39,893 bases of DNA. It comes from Chloroflexota bacterium. GTDB taxonomy: Bacteria; Chloroflexota; UBA6077; JACCZL01. The translations under genes were made by a program, and so were the position numbers. Positions 1 through 9,400 of this stretch are shown one piece after another. Location of the stretch: assembly GCA_020845495.1 (NCBI GenBank), contig JADLFM010000176.1, forward strand, positions 1 to 39,893, read 5' to 3'. Below the pieces are notes generated by a model that was not told where the DNA came from, made no database searches, and was given only the letters and a program-made list of their open reading frames with translations. Each line of letters opens with the position of its first letter. Positions within the stretch are counted from its first letter, which is position 1.

Positions 1-119
1 ACGGGCGCGGCGCCCGGCTGGCCAGGCGCGACGACCGAGAATACGGCCAGTATTTGAAGGAGGAGCAACGCCGCCAGCCGGGATGCCCCGCCCGTCGAAT
101 GCAGCGCCACTTTCGCCAC
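1..119 (-). CDS. Partial exported protein, N-terminus only (cut by window edge)
   Basis: On the minus strand a reading frame runs without a stop from a GTG at 119 (or a second GTG at 110) to the window edge, 39 codons. The predicted residues look like a Sec signal peptide. There is a short basic start, then a hydrophobic core reading ALLLLQILAVFSVVAP, then a Gly/Pro/Ala-rich stretch. Only the first ~39 residues are visible, so the mature protein and its function are unknown. Nothing upstream resembles a strong ribosome binding site, and the start is a guess. Chance occurrence is possible in DNA this GC-rich. The signal-like hydrophobic core is the only positive evidence. Confidence 0.4.
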   Translation of the reverse strand, partial: MAKVALHSTGGASRLAALLLLQILAVFSVVAPGQPGAAP

Positions 120-233
120 GGGCTGCTAGCGGACAGCGGTGGACGACTGTCCTGGACGATAGCGAACCGGGGCGAGGGGAGTCCTCTCGGTCGAGTCGGC
201 AACGGCGTCGGCCGTCTTCGCTCGCAGCGATCT

Positions 234-569
234 TCACGCGCGCTTGGCCACCTTCATCGCTCGTCGGCGAGCCAGCGCCACCTTGAGGTCGAAGTTCGCT
301 TGCATGTGCATCCAGAACTGCGGCGTGGTCCTGAAGTGCTGAGCCAACCGGAGCGCCGTGTCGGCAGTGACGCCGCGCTTCCCACGAACGAGTTCGTTCA
401 GCCGCACGTTCGACATCCCGAGCACCTTGGCGGCCGCGACTTGCGTCATCTGGAGTGGCTTGAGGAACTCCTCGAGCAGAATCTCGCCCGGGTGGACGGC
501 CGGTCCCGGCTGAGAGGCGTCGCGCGGGATGCTGTCAGTGGTAGTCCTCGCAGCAGACGGTGTACGCAT
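234..569 (-). CDS. higA: HigA-family antitoxin (XRE helix-turn-helix)
   Basis: A 111-residue antitoxin that should neutralise the HigB toxin encoded just upstream and repress the shared promoter. The family hallmark HPGEILLEEFLKPL is near residues 26-39. It is followed by a helix-turn-helix (MTQVAAAKVLGMSNVRLNEL) and the typical tail with HFRTTPQFWMHMQANFDL, a strongly conserved HigA/VapI feature. The start at 569 overlaps the end of higB by 35 bases, giving toxin-first order as in classical higBA. The first ~25 residues are poorly conserved in the family, so a later start is possible. The C-terminus is basic (RRRAMKVAKRA). The family call is secure. The exact N-terminus is not. Confidence 0.9.
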   Translation of the reverse strand: MRTPSAARTTTDSIPRDASQPGPAVHPGEILLEEFLKPLQMTQVAAAKVLGMSNVRLNELVRGKRGVTADTALRLAQHFRTTPQFWMHMQANFDLKVALARRRAMKVAKRA

Positions 570-825
570 CCTGTCTCTCCCACCGGAACGTGATCCGGTA
601 TTGCTGGTTCACGCGAATACTGTGCTGGCCCTTGCGGTCGCCCGCAAGGGCTTCGAGCCGATTGCCGGGCACGGCCGCCAAGTCCTCGAGTCGCTGCGCG
701 CTGTCAAGCACCGTCAACTTGCGCAGGACGATGGGCCAGATGTCGCGGGGCACCCGCCGCGCCGCTTTGCTGTTCCGCTCGGCCCAGAGGTCCGCGGTCG
801 TCGCATCGGCAAACGACTGGATCAC
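535..825 (-). CDS. higB: HigB/RelE-type mRNA interferase toxin
   Basis: A 96-residue RelE-superfamily toxin, expected to cleave mRNA at the ribosome when not bound by HigA. Visible family features are the N-terminal segment with RNSKAARRVP, a central helix pair (LTVLDSAQRLEDLAAVPGNRLEALAGDRKGQ), and the C-terminal beta-strand core with SIRVNQQYRITFRWE followed by a tyrosine- and histidine-containing end (YTVCCEDYH). The start is GTG at 825. A sigma70-like promoter ends only about seven bases upstream, so the message may be leaderless. The gene is first in a two-gene operon with the antitoxin. The pair may be part of the host flank or of a mobile island, since a tRNA-derived attachment site lies 330 bases away. 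Confidence 0.88.
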   Translation of the reverse strand: MIQSFADATTADLWAERNSKAARRVPRDIWPIVLRKLTVLDSAQRLEDLAAVPGNRLEALAGDRKGQHSIRVNQQYRITFRWERQDAYTVCCEDYH

Positions 826-831
826 GATCCA

Positions 832-860
832 ACGATATACGGATACCGTGTATGCGTCAA
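832..860 (-). promoter_or_regulatory. Predicted higBA promoter with operator-like inverted repeat
   Basis: On the minus strand TTGACG (860-855) and TATCGT (837-832) are separated by 17 bases, matching the -35 and -10 consensus at 5/6 and 4/6 positions. Within the spacer an ATAC-N9-GTAT dyad (837-853 on the plus strand) is a plausible HigA binding site. The predicted transcription start falls at or next to the higB GTG. Inferred from sequence only. Confidence 0.5.
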
Positions 861-1642
861 GCCGATCGAATCCGGCAGCTTCGCGCAGGAACGGCAGTCG
901 CTGTCTCAGGCCTTCCGACGCTCGCTGGACTCGCCCGACGCGTGACCGTGAACTGTCCGCGCGTTCTTCCGTCCATTGGCCAAGCGCTGACGCGTCTCCG
1001 CGGCGGGTCAGCCCTGCGTCTGGATGAGAGCTGGAATACGGCTCTGACCGCGTGCAACCTACTCGTGTCGGATCAACAACTTATAGCCCAACGGAGTGGG
1101 TGGGTGACCACCCAACACCACAACATCGAAGTCGTTGATTCTAAATGAATTGTTGGCGGAGAGGGTGGGATTCGAACCACTGCTGGTTGTTGAAAACAAA
1201 GAACTTAGCGGATTCTCGCTTCCTCCAGATCCGCCAGAACCGCACGAAAGCCGAGATAGAGACACGTATTAGACACGTGGAACGCCAGGCCAAGGGGTTC
1301 TCGATCCACCCACGTGGCCAATGGCCGGCAGCGTTCGGTGGACGCGCGCGGTGCTGGTGTCACTGCCGTGCCCACGCGGAAGTCGCGCTCATCCGACCGG
1401 TGGTCGACCCGCGGGCTTCAGGCCTGATTCTGCGGTTATCGACCCGGCATTCGGACAGGCTGAGGAACGCATTGAGCAGCACTTGGCTCCCATCCAGGCC
1501 AGGAACGCCAGGCGGCCATGAACCGAACCAGGCCTCCGTCGATCCTGAATGCTGGCAGCTCCACCATGATCCTCATATCGCTTCGCGAACTCAGGACTGC
1601 TGGGGCGTCCTCGACGCAATCGGCGGCGCCCCAGGCGGCGCC
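861..1642. other. Gene-free junction region, 782 bases
   Basis: No open frame here has recognisable protein features. The reading frames seen on both strands are rich in Arg, Ser and Pro and match no family I know. The stretch holds a tRNA-Ser 3' fragment (1154-1178) and a small GGGTGG/CCACCC hairpin (1098-1113). It also has two direct copies of AGACACGT (1260-1267 and 1271-1278), with a further CACGT at 1312-1316. Such short direct repeats near an attachment core can be arm-type integrase sites, but no integrase gene is visible here. It separates higBA from the end of the defence operon and is best read as an island boundary. Confidence 0.6.
1154..1178 (-). other. tRNA-Ser 3'-end fragment: probable att site of an integrative element
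   Basis: Read on the minus strand, these 25 bases are exactly a tRNA 3' end: GGTTCGAATCCCACC (T-arm) followed by CTCTCCGCCA (acceptor strand and CCA), as in common tRNA-Ser genes. Immediately upstream there is no variable arm, anticodon arm or D-arm, so this is not a functional tRNA. Tyrosine integrases commonly use tRNA 3' ends as attB and leave such a duplicate at the far end of the element. Given its orientation, the intact tRNA-Ser should lie to the right, with the inserted DNA between the two copies. No second copy was seen in the window. Confidence 0.8.
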
Positions 1643-3574
1643 TCACTCGGTGCCTTGAAACCCCATCTCAAGGAGGAAGCGCGAAGGTTCCTGGCGACGC
1701 ATACCGAACCTGGTCTGTCGCATTCGCGGGCGCGACAGCCAGAGCGCCCTGGACGCGCGTGTAACGCCGACGTACATCAGACGCCGCTCACCCTCGATGT
1801 CCTTCCCGTCGAGATTCCGGAAATCCGGAAACGAACCGTCGTTCAGGCCGATGATCGCCAACGCCCTGAACTCAAGACCCTTCGCCGCGTGGACAGTCAA
1901 GACACGAACTCCCGGCGCTTCCGGGCGCGGCGTGCTAACAAGCTCAAGCACCACACCATGCCATCCCCTCTGCACGGACTGCGGGCGGTTCCGGTACTGA
2001 ATCCAGCGGTCGCGGAACAGTTCGCGATCGGCATTCAGCAGGTCGGCCTCGTCCGGATCGGCCACATCTTGGCTCGGATCCCAGTCCGCCAAGCGCTGAA
2101 GGACTACCGCCATCGAGTCTCGTCCTGCAGCGGCATCTGAGAGGGCGGCGAACGGAACGGCCATGTTCGTTCGGGTCACGTCACTAGCGAGCCCCGCGAC
2201 GAGCTGAGCAGCGTCGTCGAGAATGCCGTCGTAGTCGCGGACAACAGCCCCTGCGTTCGAGCGCCTGACGTGTGCAATTAGGCTCCTGGCGACCGCAACA
2301 TCTCGTTCATTGGCGAGCATTTTGAGCCCGTACAACAGTGCGGTGTACTCCTCCGTGTCAAAGACCCCAGCTTCGCCTGTCGAGAAGTGGTACGGAACGT
2401 TCCGTTCGTCCAATTCCGCCAAGACGGCATGAAGGTGATTCCGACTTCGTGCCACGATCGCCAGTTCCTCTGCGCGGATGCTCGGCTGCTCCTCTATCGT
2501 CACGCTGGAGGCAGGTAGCCCGTCGCGAATCACACCCTCCGCCCAGTCCACCGTGGCGACGGCTTCATCTCGCTCCGAGTTCCACGCAGCGAAGGACACC
2601 CACCCCTTAGCCCTCGCAGCGTGCGCCCGCGATTCCCTCTGCGCCTTCGTGCTCTGTGGTTGGAGTGTTGCCGCAATACGCAGAATCTCACTTCCACATC
2701 GGAACGTCGTACCGAGCACGTACCTAGTAGCCCCGAAGTCGCGCTGGAAAGCATCAATGTACTGCGCGCTGGCGCCAGCAAACGCGTAGATCGACTGTGC
2801 CGGATCAGCAACCATCAGCACGTTACGATGTTCGTCTCCACACAGCGCCCGCAAGATCTCGTACTGGGCGGTGCTGGTGTCCTGCGCTTCGTCGATGAGG
2901 ATGTAACGATAGCTTCGTCGGTATTGGGCGCACAGTTCTGGTTGAGCGCGCAGCAGCTCGTGTGCCTTGACGAGAACGCCATCGAAGTCCAGCGCTCCAT
3001 TCTTTCGTAGGGCCAGCTCGTACGCGCGGTAGGCCACCGAAAGCGGTACGGACCATTGCGCCGACGCCTCATCCGGGGCGGCAGTCGGGAGGACCAGGTC
3101 GCGCTTCAACCGGCCGATCAGTCCCAGCGCTTCGAGCGCTGCGGCTCGATCGATTTCGCTTGAGTCCCCAATCACCCCTTCCTCGACCAAGCCCTGAGCC
3201 AGCGCCTGCAGTTGATCCTCAGCCGTGTCGTACAGCGTGAAATCACTCGGCAGGCCGACCAGGTCGCCGTAGCTGCGAAGCAGGTCTGTGCAAAACGCGT
3301 GGTACGTCGTGCACACGACGCGCCACGTGAATTCGCCGAGTCGGTCTCCAACCCTGCGACGCATCGTTGCTGCCGCATTCTTGGTGTAGCTCAGGGCCAG
3401 CACCTTGAACCCGGCATCTGGAGCGCTCTGGACGAGCCTGACTACTCGCTGTGCCAGGACCTCGGTCTTGCCGGATCCAGGAGGAGCAACAACCAGGTAC
3501 GCACCGTCAGTGAGGCTGACAATAGCCTCCTGCTCAGGCGTGAGCGCGATCGACTGGGAGTTCACTTCAGCCAC
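1643..3574 (-). CDS. UvrD/Rep-like superfamily 1 helicase (GajB-like)
   Basis: A 643-residue SF1A helicase, last gene of the defence operon. Visible motifs in order are Walker A (APPGSGKTE, about 30-38), motif Ia (SYTKNAAATMRRR), motif II (ILIDEAQDTS), motif III (VADPAQSIYAFAGA), motif IV/V region (VLTVHAAKGLEF) and motif VI (VGVTRASRALWLS). The GTG start at 3574 overlaps the 3' end of the OLD-family gene by 13 bases, so the two are translationally coupled. An OLD/TOPRIM nuclease followed by a UvrD-like helicase is the gene order of the Gabija anti-phage system. In Gabija the helicase-like subunit is usually somewhat shorter (around 500 residues). A housekeeping repair helicase is less likely given the coupling. 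Confidence 0.88.
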   Translation of the reverse strand: MAEVNSQSIALTPEQEAIVSLTDGAYLVVAPPGSGKTEVLAQRVVRLVQSAPDAGFKVLALSYTKNAAATMRRRVGDRLGEFTWRVVCTTYHAFCTDLLRSYGDLVGLPSDFTLYDTAEDQLQALAQGLVEEGVIGDSSEIDRAAALEALGLIGRLKRDLVLPTAAPDEASAQWSVPLSVAYRAYELALRKNGALDFDGVLVKAHELLRAQPELCAQYRRSYRYILIDEAQDTSTAQYEILRALCGDEHRNVLMVADPAQSIYAFAGASAQYIDAFQRDFGATRYVLGTTFRCGSEILRIAATLQPQSTKAQRESRAHAARAKGWVSFAAWNSERDEAVATVDWAEGVIRDGLPASSVTIEEQPSIRAEELAIVARSRNHLHAVLAELDERNVPYHFSTGEAGVFDTEEYTALLYGLKMLANERDVAVARSLIAHVRRSNAGAVVRDYDGILDDAAQLVAGLASDVTRTNMAVPFAALSDAAAGRDSMAVVLQRLADWDPSQDVADPDEADLLNADRELFRDRWIQYRNRPQSVQRGWHGVVLELVSTPRPEAPGVRVLTVHAAKGLEFRALAIIGLNDGSFPDFRNLDGKDIEGERRLMYVGVTRASRALWLSRPRMRQTRFGMRRQEPSRFLLEMGFQGTE

Positions 3575-5433
3575 TTGTCCACCTTTTTGAACACTTCACG
3601 AACTACTGGCGGCAAAGGCGACAGGTTGTGCTTCTCGGCATCTCGCAGGATCACGGCCGCGAGAACTTGCCCTAGTGTGCCCTTGTTACGCTTGCAGAAC
3701 TCCCGTACGAGGCGCTCTTCCCAGCCGGGGCTCCGATAGTCCCGTGTGCCTCCCCCTTTCACAGCTTGACCATGCCACCGTGCCCTGCAGCCGACCAGCT
3801 CGTCGGGCCCATAGTGTTCAGCGATCGCGGCCTCGATCGGGACGCGATAGCCTGCATCGATGAGGTACTCGTCGAAGCCGACACTGCCCGGAAGCCGTAC
3901 CAGTTCGTCGGCGGTAAGCGACCGTCCGAGAGCCTGCTCGATGGAGTCGACACCCTTCTTGCCAGCGTCGTCGCTATCAGCCATGAGTACCCACGGCACT
4001 CCGAGGTATTCGAGGATGCGGACGACGTGCTTGCCATTGCCGGCGCCATCGGTATGCGCGAATGAAATCGCGAGGAGGCTTGGATCTTTCGCCCAGTGGT
4101 GACGCGCAAAGACCGGCAAAGCGAAGTCCTCCGTGTCGCCCTCGATGACGACCACGGCTCTCGCGAAGAGAATCTCCCCATTGTTGCGCTGAACGAAGCG
4201 CGTGACGTTTGCCAGTTCATCGCCAGCGAAGGTCGGACCACCGTTGGACTTCCGAGGAACCGCCTTGCACTGCGGCGCCCCTGACACGGTTCTGGAGATA
4301 CTACGGATGGCATGGATGTCGGCCACACGCACCACGTGCGGGGAGTGCGTGGAGACCAACTTCTGCCCATCGAGCTTGGCAATCAGGCCCAGCATGGCCC
4401 TGTGCGCCTGCGGGTGAAGATGGGCCTCTGGTTCCTCAAAGGCCGCGACAACGAGCGGCGACACGGGCCCGCCAAGCGTCACCCGCTTCCTCACAAACGA
4501 TTCGAACACCATCACGGCAGCGAGGCTTCGAGAGCCCTGCCCTTGAAGGCGAAGCGGCAGCGCCGCCCCTTGCGGGCGCTGGATCATTACATCGACCGCA
4601 CGAGACAGGTCGTCGACTCGCCCCGGCACCGGGGCAATGGCGACGTCGGACACACTGGCTCCAAGGGCGTCTTTCACCCCGCCTAGGCCTGTCTTGACCG
4701 AACCGAGGACCGGGCTGGATGCGACAATTCGGTCGCCCACCGTCGCAAGGGCCTGCTCGATCGCCGCTCGCTCTGCCGGCTCGAGACCCAGGTCGGCCAG
4801 TAGACGACCCCAGTGGCTCGTTCGCGTTCTCAGCTCCTCGACCAGGTCCCGCCGAGCATCAAGCATGAAGAACTGCACAAGGGACAGATGTTCACGGCCG
4901 GGTCTGTCGGTCAGCTCCCGCAGCGCCGCGGCAGACGTCCGCGTCTCGGCCCAGCCGGCTAGAAAGCGCCTTTCAAGTTCGATGCCCGTTCCGTCCTTCG
5001 CCGCAGCACCGATCGCGCGCATCGTGAAGTACTGCGGTGCTGTCGCATCCTGTGGAAACTGAATGCGTCCAACCAAGCGTGCCTCGACATCTGGAGCGAA
5101 CTTGACACCCTCTCCGGGAACGAAACGAACGTCGATCACAAACTTCGGCGCACGCGTTCCCGCAGCGTCGACGTGAAGGTCGTCCTCCGTGGCGCGAGTG
5201 GCGCCAAAGAAGACGGCTAACGATTGGAGGAACGATGTCTTTCCAGAATTGTTCTCCCCAACGAAGACCGTCAGGGGATCGAGCGACGTGACCAAGTCGC
5301 TCAGGCCACGGAAGTCCTGAATGCGAACATCGGCCATCAACACTGGCGGCGCAGCAGTAGGCGGTACCGCGGGAGAGAGCCTGAGCGCTTGGTCGGTGGA
5401 GGGTTGATTCGATATCGGGTCGGTCCCGATCAT
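3562..5433 (-). CDS. OLD-family ATPase with TOPRIM nuclease domain (GajA-like)
   Basis: A 623-residue overcoming-lysogenization-defect nuclease. The ABC-type ATPase half shows Walker A (GENNSGKTS, 59-67), a signature-like LQGQGSRSL (296-304), Walker B (AFEEPEAHLHPQ, 331-342) and an H-loop (STHSP, 361-365). The TOPRIM half follows with the metal-binding glutamate in VIEGDTED (E431) and the DxD-type ADSDD (D486, D488). A GGGAG sits eight bases before the ATG at 5433. The first ~32 residues are Pro/Ala-rich and precede the usual start of the family. In Gabija, GajA cleaves DNA and is gated by nucleotide depletion. The partner helicase overlaps its 3' end. The family is clear. The assignment to Gabija rests on architecture and neighbourhood. 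Confidence 0.88.
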   Translation of the reverse strand: MIGTDPISNQPSTDQALRLSPAVPPTAAPPVLMADVRIQDFRGLSDLVTSLDPLTVFVGENNSGKTSFLQSLAVFFGATRATEDDLHVDAAGTRAPKFVIDVRFVPGEGVKFAPDVEARLVGRIQFPQDATAPQYFTMRAIGAAAKDGTGIELERRFLAGWAETRTSAAALRELTDRPGREHLSLVQFFMLDARRDLVEELRTRTSHWGRLLADLGLEPAERAAIEQALATVGDRIVASSPVLGSVKTGLGGVKDALGASVSDVAIAPVPGRVDDLSRAVDVMIQRPQGAALPLRLQGQGSRSLAAVMVFESFVRKRVTLGGPVSPLVVAAFEEPEAHLHPQAHRAMLGLIAKLDGQKLVSTHSPHVVRVADIHAIRSISRTVSGAPQCKAVPRKSNGGPTFAGDELANVTRFVQRNNGEILFARAVVVIEGDTEDFALPVFARHHWAKDPSLLAISFAHTDGAGNGKHVVRILEYLGVPWVLMADSDDAGKKGVDSIEQALGRSLTADELVRLPGSVGFDEYLIDAGYRVPIEAAIAEHYGPDELVGCRARWHGQAVKGGGTRDYRSPGWEERLVREFCKRNKGTLGQVLAAVILRDAEKHNLSPLPPVVREVFKKVDKWLK

Positions 5434-5467
5434 TCGGAGTCTCCCAGACGGTAGTCGGTGATGGTCG

Positions 5468-6421
5468 TCATCGCAATTCGGCGAACGGTAGACACACGAG
5501 GCCCTGTTCGTCGAGCAAGCGGCGCCTCGCCCTCAAGAAGTCGACGAGGTCGATCGCTCCGGTAAGGATCATCATCAAGTCGTAGCCGTTCATGACGAAG
5601 AACGCCGGTCGCTTGCCCTGTCGAATGGCCTCCCTTGCCTCTGTGCTGACGTCGTTGAGCGCAATGAACACACCCCGTGTGAACTGGCTCTTTCCGCCGA
5701 CCTTGCCGTGAAAGACGAGCAACTGACTGTGGCTGACGGGCTCGCGTTGCCACTTGGCCTCGACGAGGTAGACGCTGTGGTCGAGCTCGAATGAACCATC
5801 GATCTCCTCACCAACGACACGAAACGCTGTCCGGCCTTGGAGTCCACAGGCATTGAACAGGCGCGTCAGCAACGACTCCAACTGACGACCGGCGGCACTC
5901 CTGTCCGTCAGAACTGCTAGCTGCTCCAGCTCGAGGCGCAGCGCCTGCAGTTCGTCCTGAACCGTTCTCGTGGAACGCCTGATCTCCTCGTCTGTCCTGG
6001 CACGTTCAACTGCCGCCCTTGCCCGGTCGTCGTCAGTCTCACCCAGACTGGCTCGTAGAGCCCCGTCACAGAGCTCTGGGAATCTGAATCCCAGTTCGAG
6101 AATGTGGCCATTGATCCGATCGAGCTCGTGTGTGGCTAGAGGGCGCCCCTGTTTACGGCGATAGGTGATTCCGGCTCGCACGAGCTCGACAACGAGTCGC
6201 TCGAGCAGCGTGCGGCGCCGCTCCAATGTGAGTTCAAGTAGCGTCTGAATGGCAGGTTGCTTGGAGCCGCCTGGCCAGAATTCACCGACTCCAACGCGAC
6301 TCGCCACAGTGGCAAATGTCACGTGTCCGCGCCAGGCCTTGTTGCCGGACCCGGGGAGAAGGTCATAGAGGGCCGCCGCAAGGGCACCGACGGCTTGCGA
6401 GTCCTTCAGTGGTAGCGGCAT
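5468..6421 (-). CDS. Mrr-like PD-(D/E)XK restriction endonuclease
   Basis: A 317-residue protein with a C-terminal nuclease fold. The active-site pattern is D208 in EEIDGSF, then E221-A-K223 in YLVEAKW, with a following conserved segment SQLLVFHGKVGGKS and the strand GVFIALN. This arrangement is typical of Mrr-type type IV restriction nucleases and related defence nucleases. Residues 1-120 are mostly helical and resemble an associated N-terminal DNA- or partner-binding region. Residues 130-185 look like a coiled coil. It lies 17 bases after the DUF499 ATPase gene and 34 bases before the OLD-family gene, in one operon. It could be the effector of the methyltransferase/ATPase module or an independent modification-dependent nuclease. 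The sequence cannot decide between these. Confidence 0.82.
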   Translation of the reverse strand: MPLPLKDSQAVGALAAALYDLLPGSGNKAWRGHVTFATVASRVGVGEFWPGGSKQPAIQTLLELTLERRRTLLERLVVELVRAGITYRRKQGRPLATHELDRINGHILELGFRFPELCDGALRASLGETDDDRARAAVERARTDEEIRRSTRTVQDELQALRLELEQLAVLTDRSAAGRQLESLLTRLFNACGLQGRTAFRVVGEEIDGSFELDHSVYLVEAKWQREPVSHSQLLVFHGKVGGKSQFTRGVFIALNDVSTEAREAIRQGKRPAFFVMNGYDLMMILTGAIDLVDFLRARRRLLDEQGLVCLPFAELR

Positions 6422-6438
6422 GTAGGTCGTGTCCTCGG

Positions 6439-9400
6439 TCAGTCTTTCTCAAAACCCTGACTGCCGAACTTCAACGTCCGCCCGTTCTCCGTTACCGTCC
6501 GCACAATCTGTTCCGAGGCCCCGTCCGGAATTGTCGCCTCGATTTCGAGCGTGACCTTGACCTTCGCGCCAACCAAGCCCGCGAGGTGCGAGATGACCTC
6601 GTCGGCTACGCGGCTGGCATCGCGTCCCACCCGCGCGGAGTCGAGGATCACCGACCCGTGGTAGCGCTTCGGGCGGACGGCCTCAGGCTTCGTATCTGGC
6701 GGCGTCACACCTCCAGTGCGAACTGTTGTCGAACCGCCGGCTACCGGTCCAGTTGCTCCCGAGGCGCCCGACGCTGCCGCAGCAGCCGCGGCGTCTGCCT
6801 CCTGCTGCTTGGCAACACGTTCGGGCCGGACCAACAAACCGCTCGTGTGCGCGGCGGACACGCTGACGTTCTGGCCGCAACGGAGGCCACGGTAGCGATC
6901 AGTTGCCTCGTCGTAGCTGTCTGCGTAGGTGAACGACTCCTCCGACCAGAGTAGGAGGCCAAGTCCCTCTCGGATGGCCTCGAGGAGCACGTCTGGATGG
7001 CGAAGACGCGGCAGGTATAGGTACCGTGCGAAGTCTTCGATCAGGAGCCGGATCTCGACGTGATGACCACGCCACAGCGGCACGCGATCGAGCTCCATGC
7101 GCAGCCGCGTAGGGGCAAACCCGGTGACCAACAGTTCGTCGTTCCGGAGCTTCTTGCTGGCCCGGACGGCGAGCGGATCCTGCCCAGAGAGCCTTGTCGC
7201 CTGCCAGTCCATGGCCGACTGCGGTGTCGCCTGGACGGGTACCAGCAGCCACTGATAGGTCTCGGGAATCCGGGCGGCGACGGCGCCGTCGGCGCTGTTT
7301 CGCTGCGACTCGGCCTGCTTCACCTGGTGAGGCGAAAGATCGAGTGTCTCGCGTTCGGCAAGGATGGACTCCCACGCGAGGAATCGTCGGACGGCTTCGA
7401 GTAGGTCCTGCAGTCGCGACTTGTCGGCCGCCAGGAACGTCAGCGTGTTCCGATACAGACGTGGAGCACTGCCCCTCGACTCCAGGATGGCCTTCGCGGC
7501 GGCAGACGCTGGGCTCGTGGCCTCCTTGCTGTACGGGTGTTCGATGCTCAGGACCACCAGGCGCGCGTCGGTGTCGTCGGGCACGTCCTGCCCAGACTGC
7601 GGGAGGGGGTGGATGCGCGTGAAGTCGCCCGTCTTGCGCAGATCGAGGCGCAGCCGCCGGTCAATCTCCTGCGCGACGGTGTCGGGGATGGGATCCCGCC
7701 TCAACTGCTCGGCCCGGTCCTCCGCCATCTTGGTGACGGTTGGCTGGGTCGAGTACCAGTACCGAGCGGCATCCTGATACAGGTACGTCGCCGACGCGCT
7801 GAGACGCCGCAAGGCATCGCCGAAGATGGCCGGCGACTCCCCAGGCATGACGCATCCGAGCTTGATCTGCCGGTCCTCGAGCCCGCGATTGGCCGCAGCC
7901 GCCGTCGGCGCTGATCCGAGATAGATGGTCCGGGCCACGCGACGGCAGGCAGCGAACTTCCCGAGATTCGGAACCTCGCCGTCGATCCTCAGCGGCAACG
8001 CGCCCGGGCCGTCCACGTCCTTTGAGATCACCGGCACCCAGTTGTCGGAGAGATACCTTGTGAGCTCGAACTGCACTCTCGGCTCGTCGATCGAGATGTT
8101 CGCCGGGAGAATCAGCGGGTTGCGGTCGCCCTTCTCCCACAGGCTGTGGATCACAGCCGCCATCAGCCGCAAGACGCCGCGCGTGCGCTGGAACTTCACG
8201 AGCGTGGACCAATCGGTGTAGAGCCGATCGAACACCTCGGGATGGATCGGATACGCGGCTTTGATGCGCTTCTCGTAGTCGGAGTCACGGCAGTCGGGCG
8301 GGAACTCCTGGTGCTGTGTGCGATAGAGATCGAAGAACGCCCGCGCGACGGTGTCCCGGGCGACGAACTGCGCGGTATCGACGATGGGCTCGAAGAGTCG
8401 GCGGCGAACGATCTCGAACCCTTCCTCAGCGCTCGCCGGGCGCCAGGAGGCCTCGACTCGGCCCACGGCGTTGCGCAGGCGATCAAGGGCGGCACGTCCG
8501 CGCTCACCGCCAACCTCGACGTCGTTCGCTTGCGCGTGTGGCGAACCGGTCGTGTCGGACGCCGGCAAGCTGATCACCAGCAAACACCGCTCCGCGAGCT
8601 TGGCCGACTCGGTCAGTGCCTGAGCGAATGTGAAGTGGGTCTCGAAGCTCCCGGCCGGCAAGTCGCTCTGGTCGTGAAGCTGCCGCGCGTACGCGACCCA
8701 CTCGTCCACGAGCACCAGGCACGGCCCGTACTCGTTGAACAGTTCCCGCAACACATCGCCCGGGCTGGTCGCCCGTTCATCGTCGGCCTGCACGCGTGCG
8801 AAGGCCTTCTTCCCCCCGAGCTGATACGCGAGTTCTCCCCAGAGCGTCCGAACCACGGTGCCATCGGGCTTCGTCTGCGGATTGCCTGGCGAGATCTTGT
8901 TGCCCACGAGCACGACGGGCTTCAGCCTGGGCAGCGTCGTCGCGCCTGCCTTCTTGAGCACGTCGTCGACGCCCAACAGTTCCCCGGGCGGAACGCCTGA
9001 GAACAGGTGGTAGAGCGCGAGCATCGAGTGGGTCTTGCCGCCGCCGAAGTTCGTCTGGAGCTGGACGACCGGGTCTGCGGGCTGCCCTGACAGCCGCTGA
9101 ACGGCGCCCACCAGCAACTGCTTCAGGCTCTCGGTGAGGAACGTGCGGCGGAAGAACTCGACAGGGTTCTTGTACTCGTCCGAACCGCCTCCGATGTGCA
9201 CCTGCCACAGGTCCGCCGCGAACTCGGCCTGCTGGTAGCGGCCCGATGCGACGTCCTGGTGCGGCGTCACGACCTCTCGCCACGGCTTCAGCGAGGCCGA
9301 TGCCTGGCTCTCGATGGCGGTACCAGCCGTCCGGCGCTTCTCGGTTCGCATCTGCTCGTCGAAGCGGACCCGGAGCAGCTCCATCTTCATGCGCTCGAGT

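Noticed and set aside
1154..1240. Complete tRNA-Ser gene
   Set aside because: Only the T-arm 3' half and acceptor 3' strand are present. No matching acceptor 5' strand, D-arm or anticodon arm is found upstream.
1145..2140. 331-residue plus-strand open frame
   Set aside because: It starts inside the tRNA fragment, runs antisense to the UvrD-like gene and has no domain features. It is a GC-rich shadow frame.
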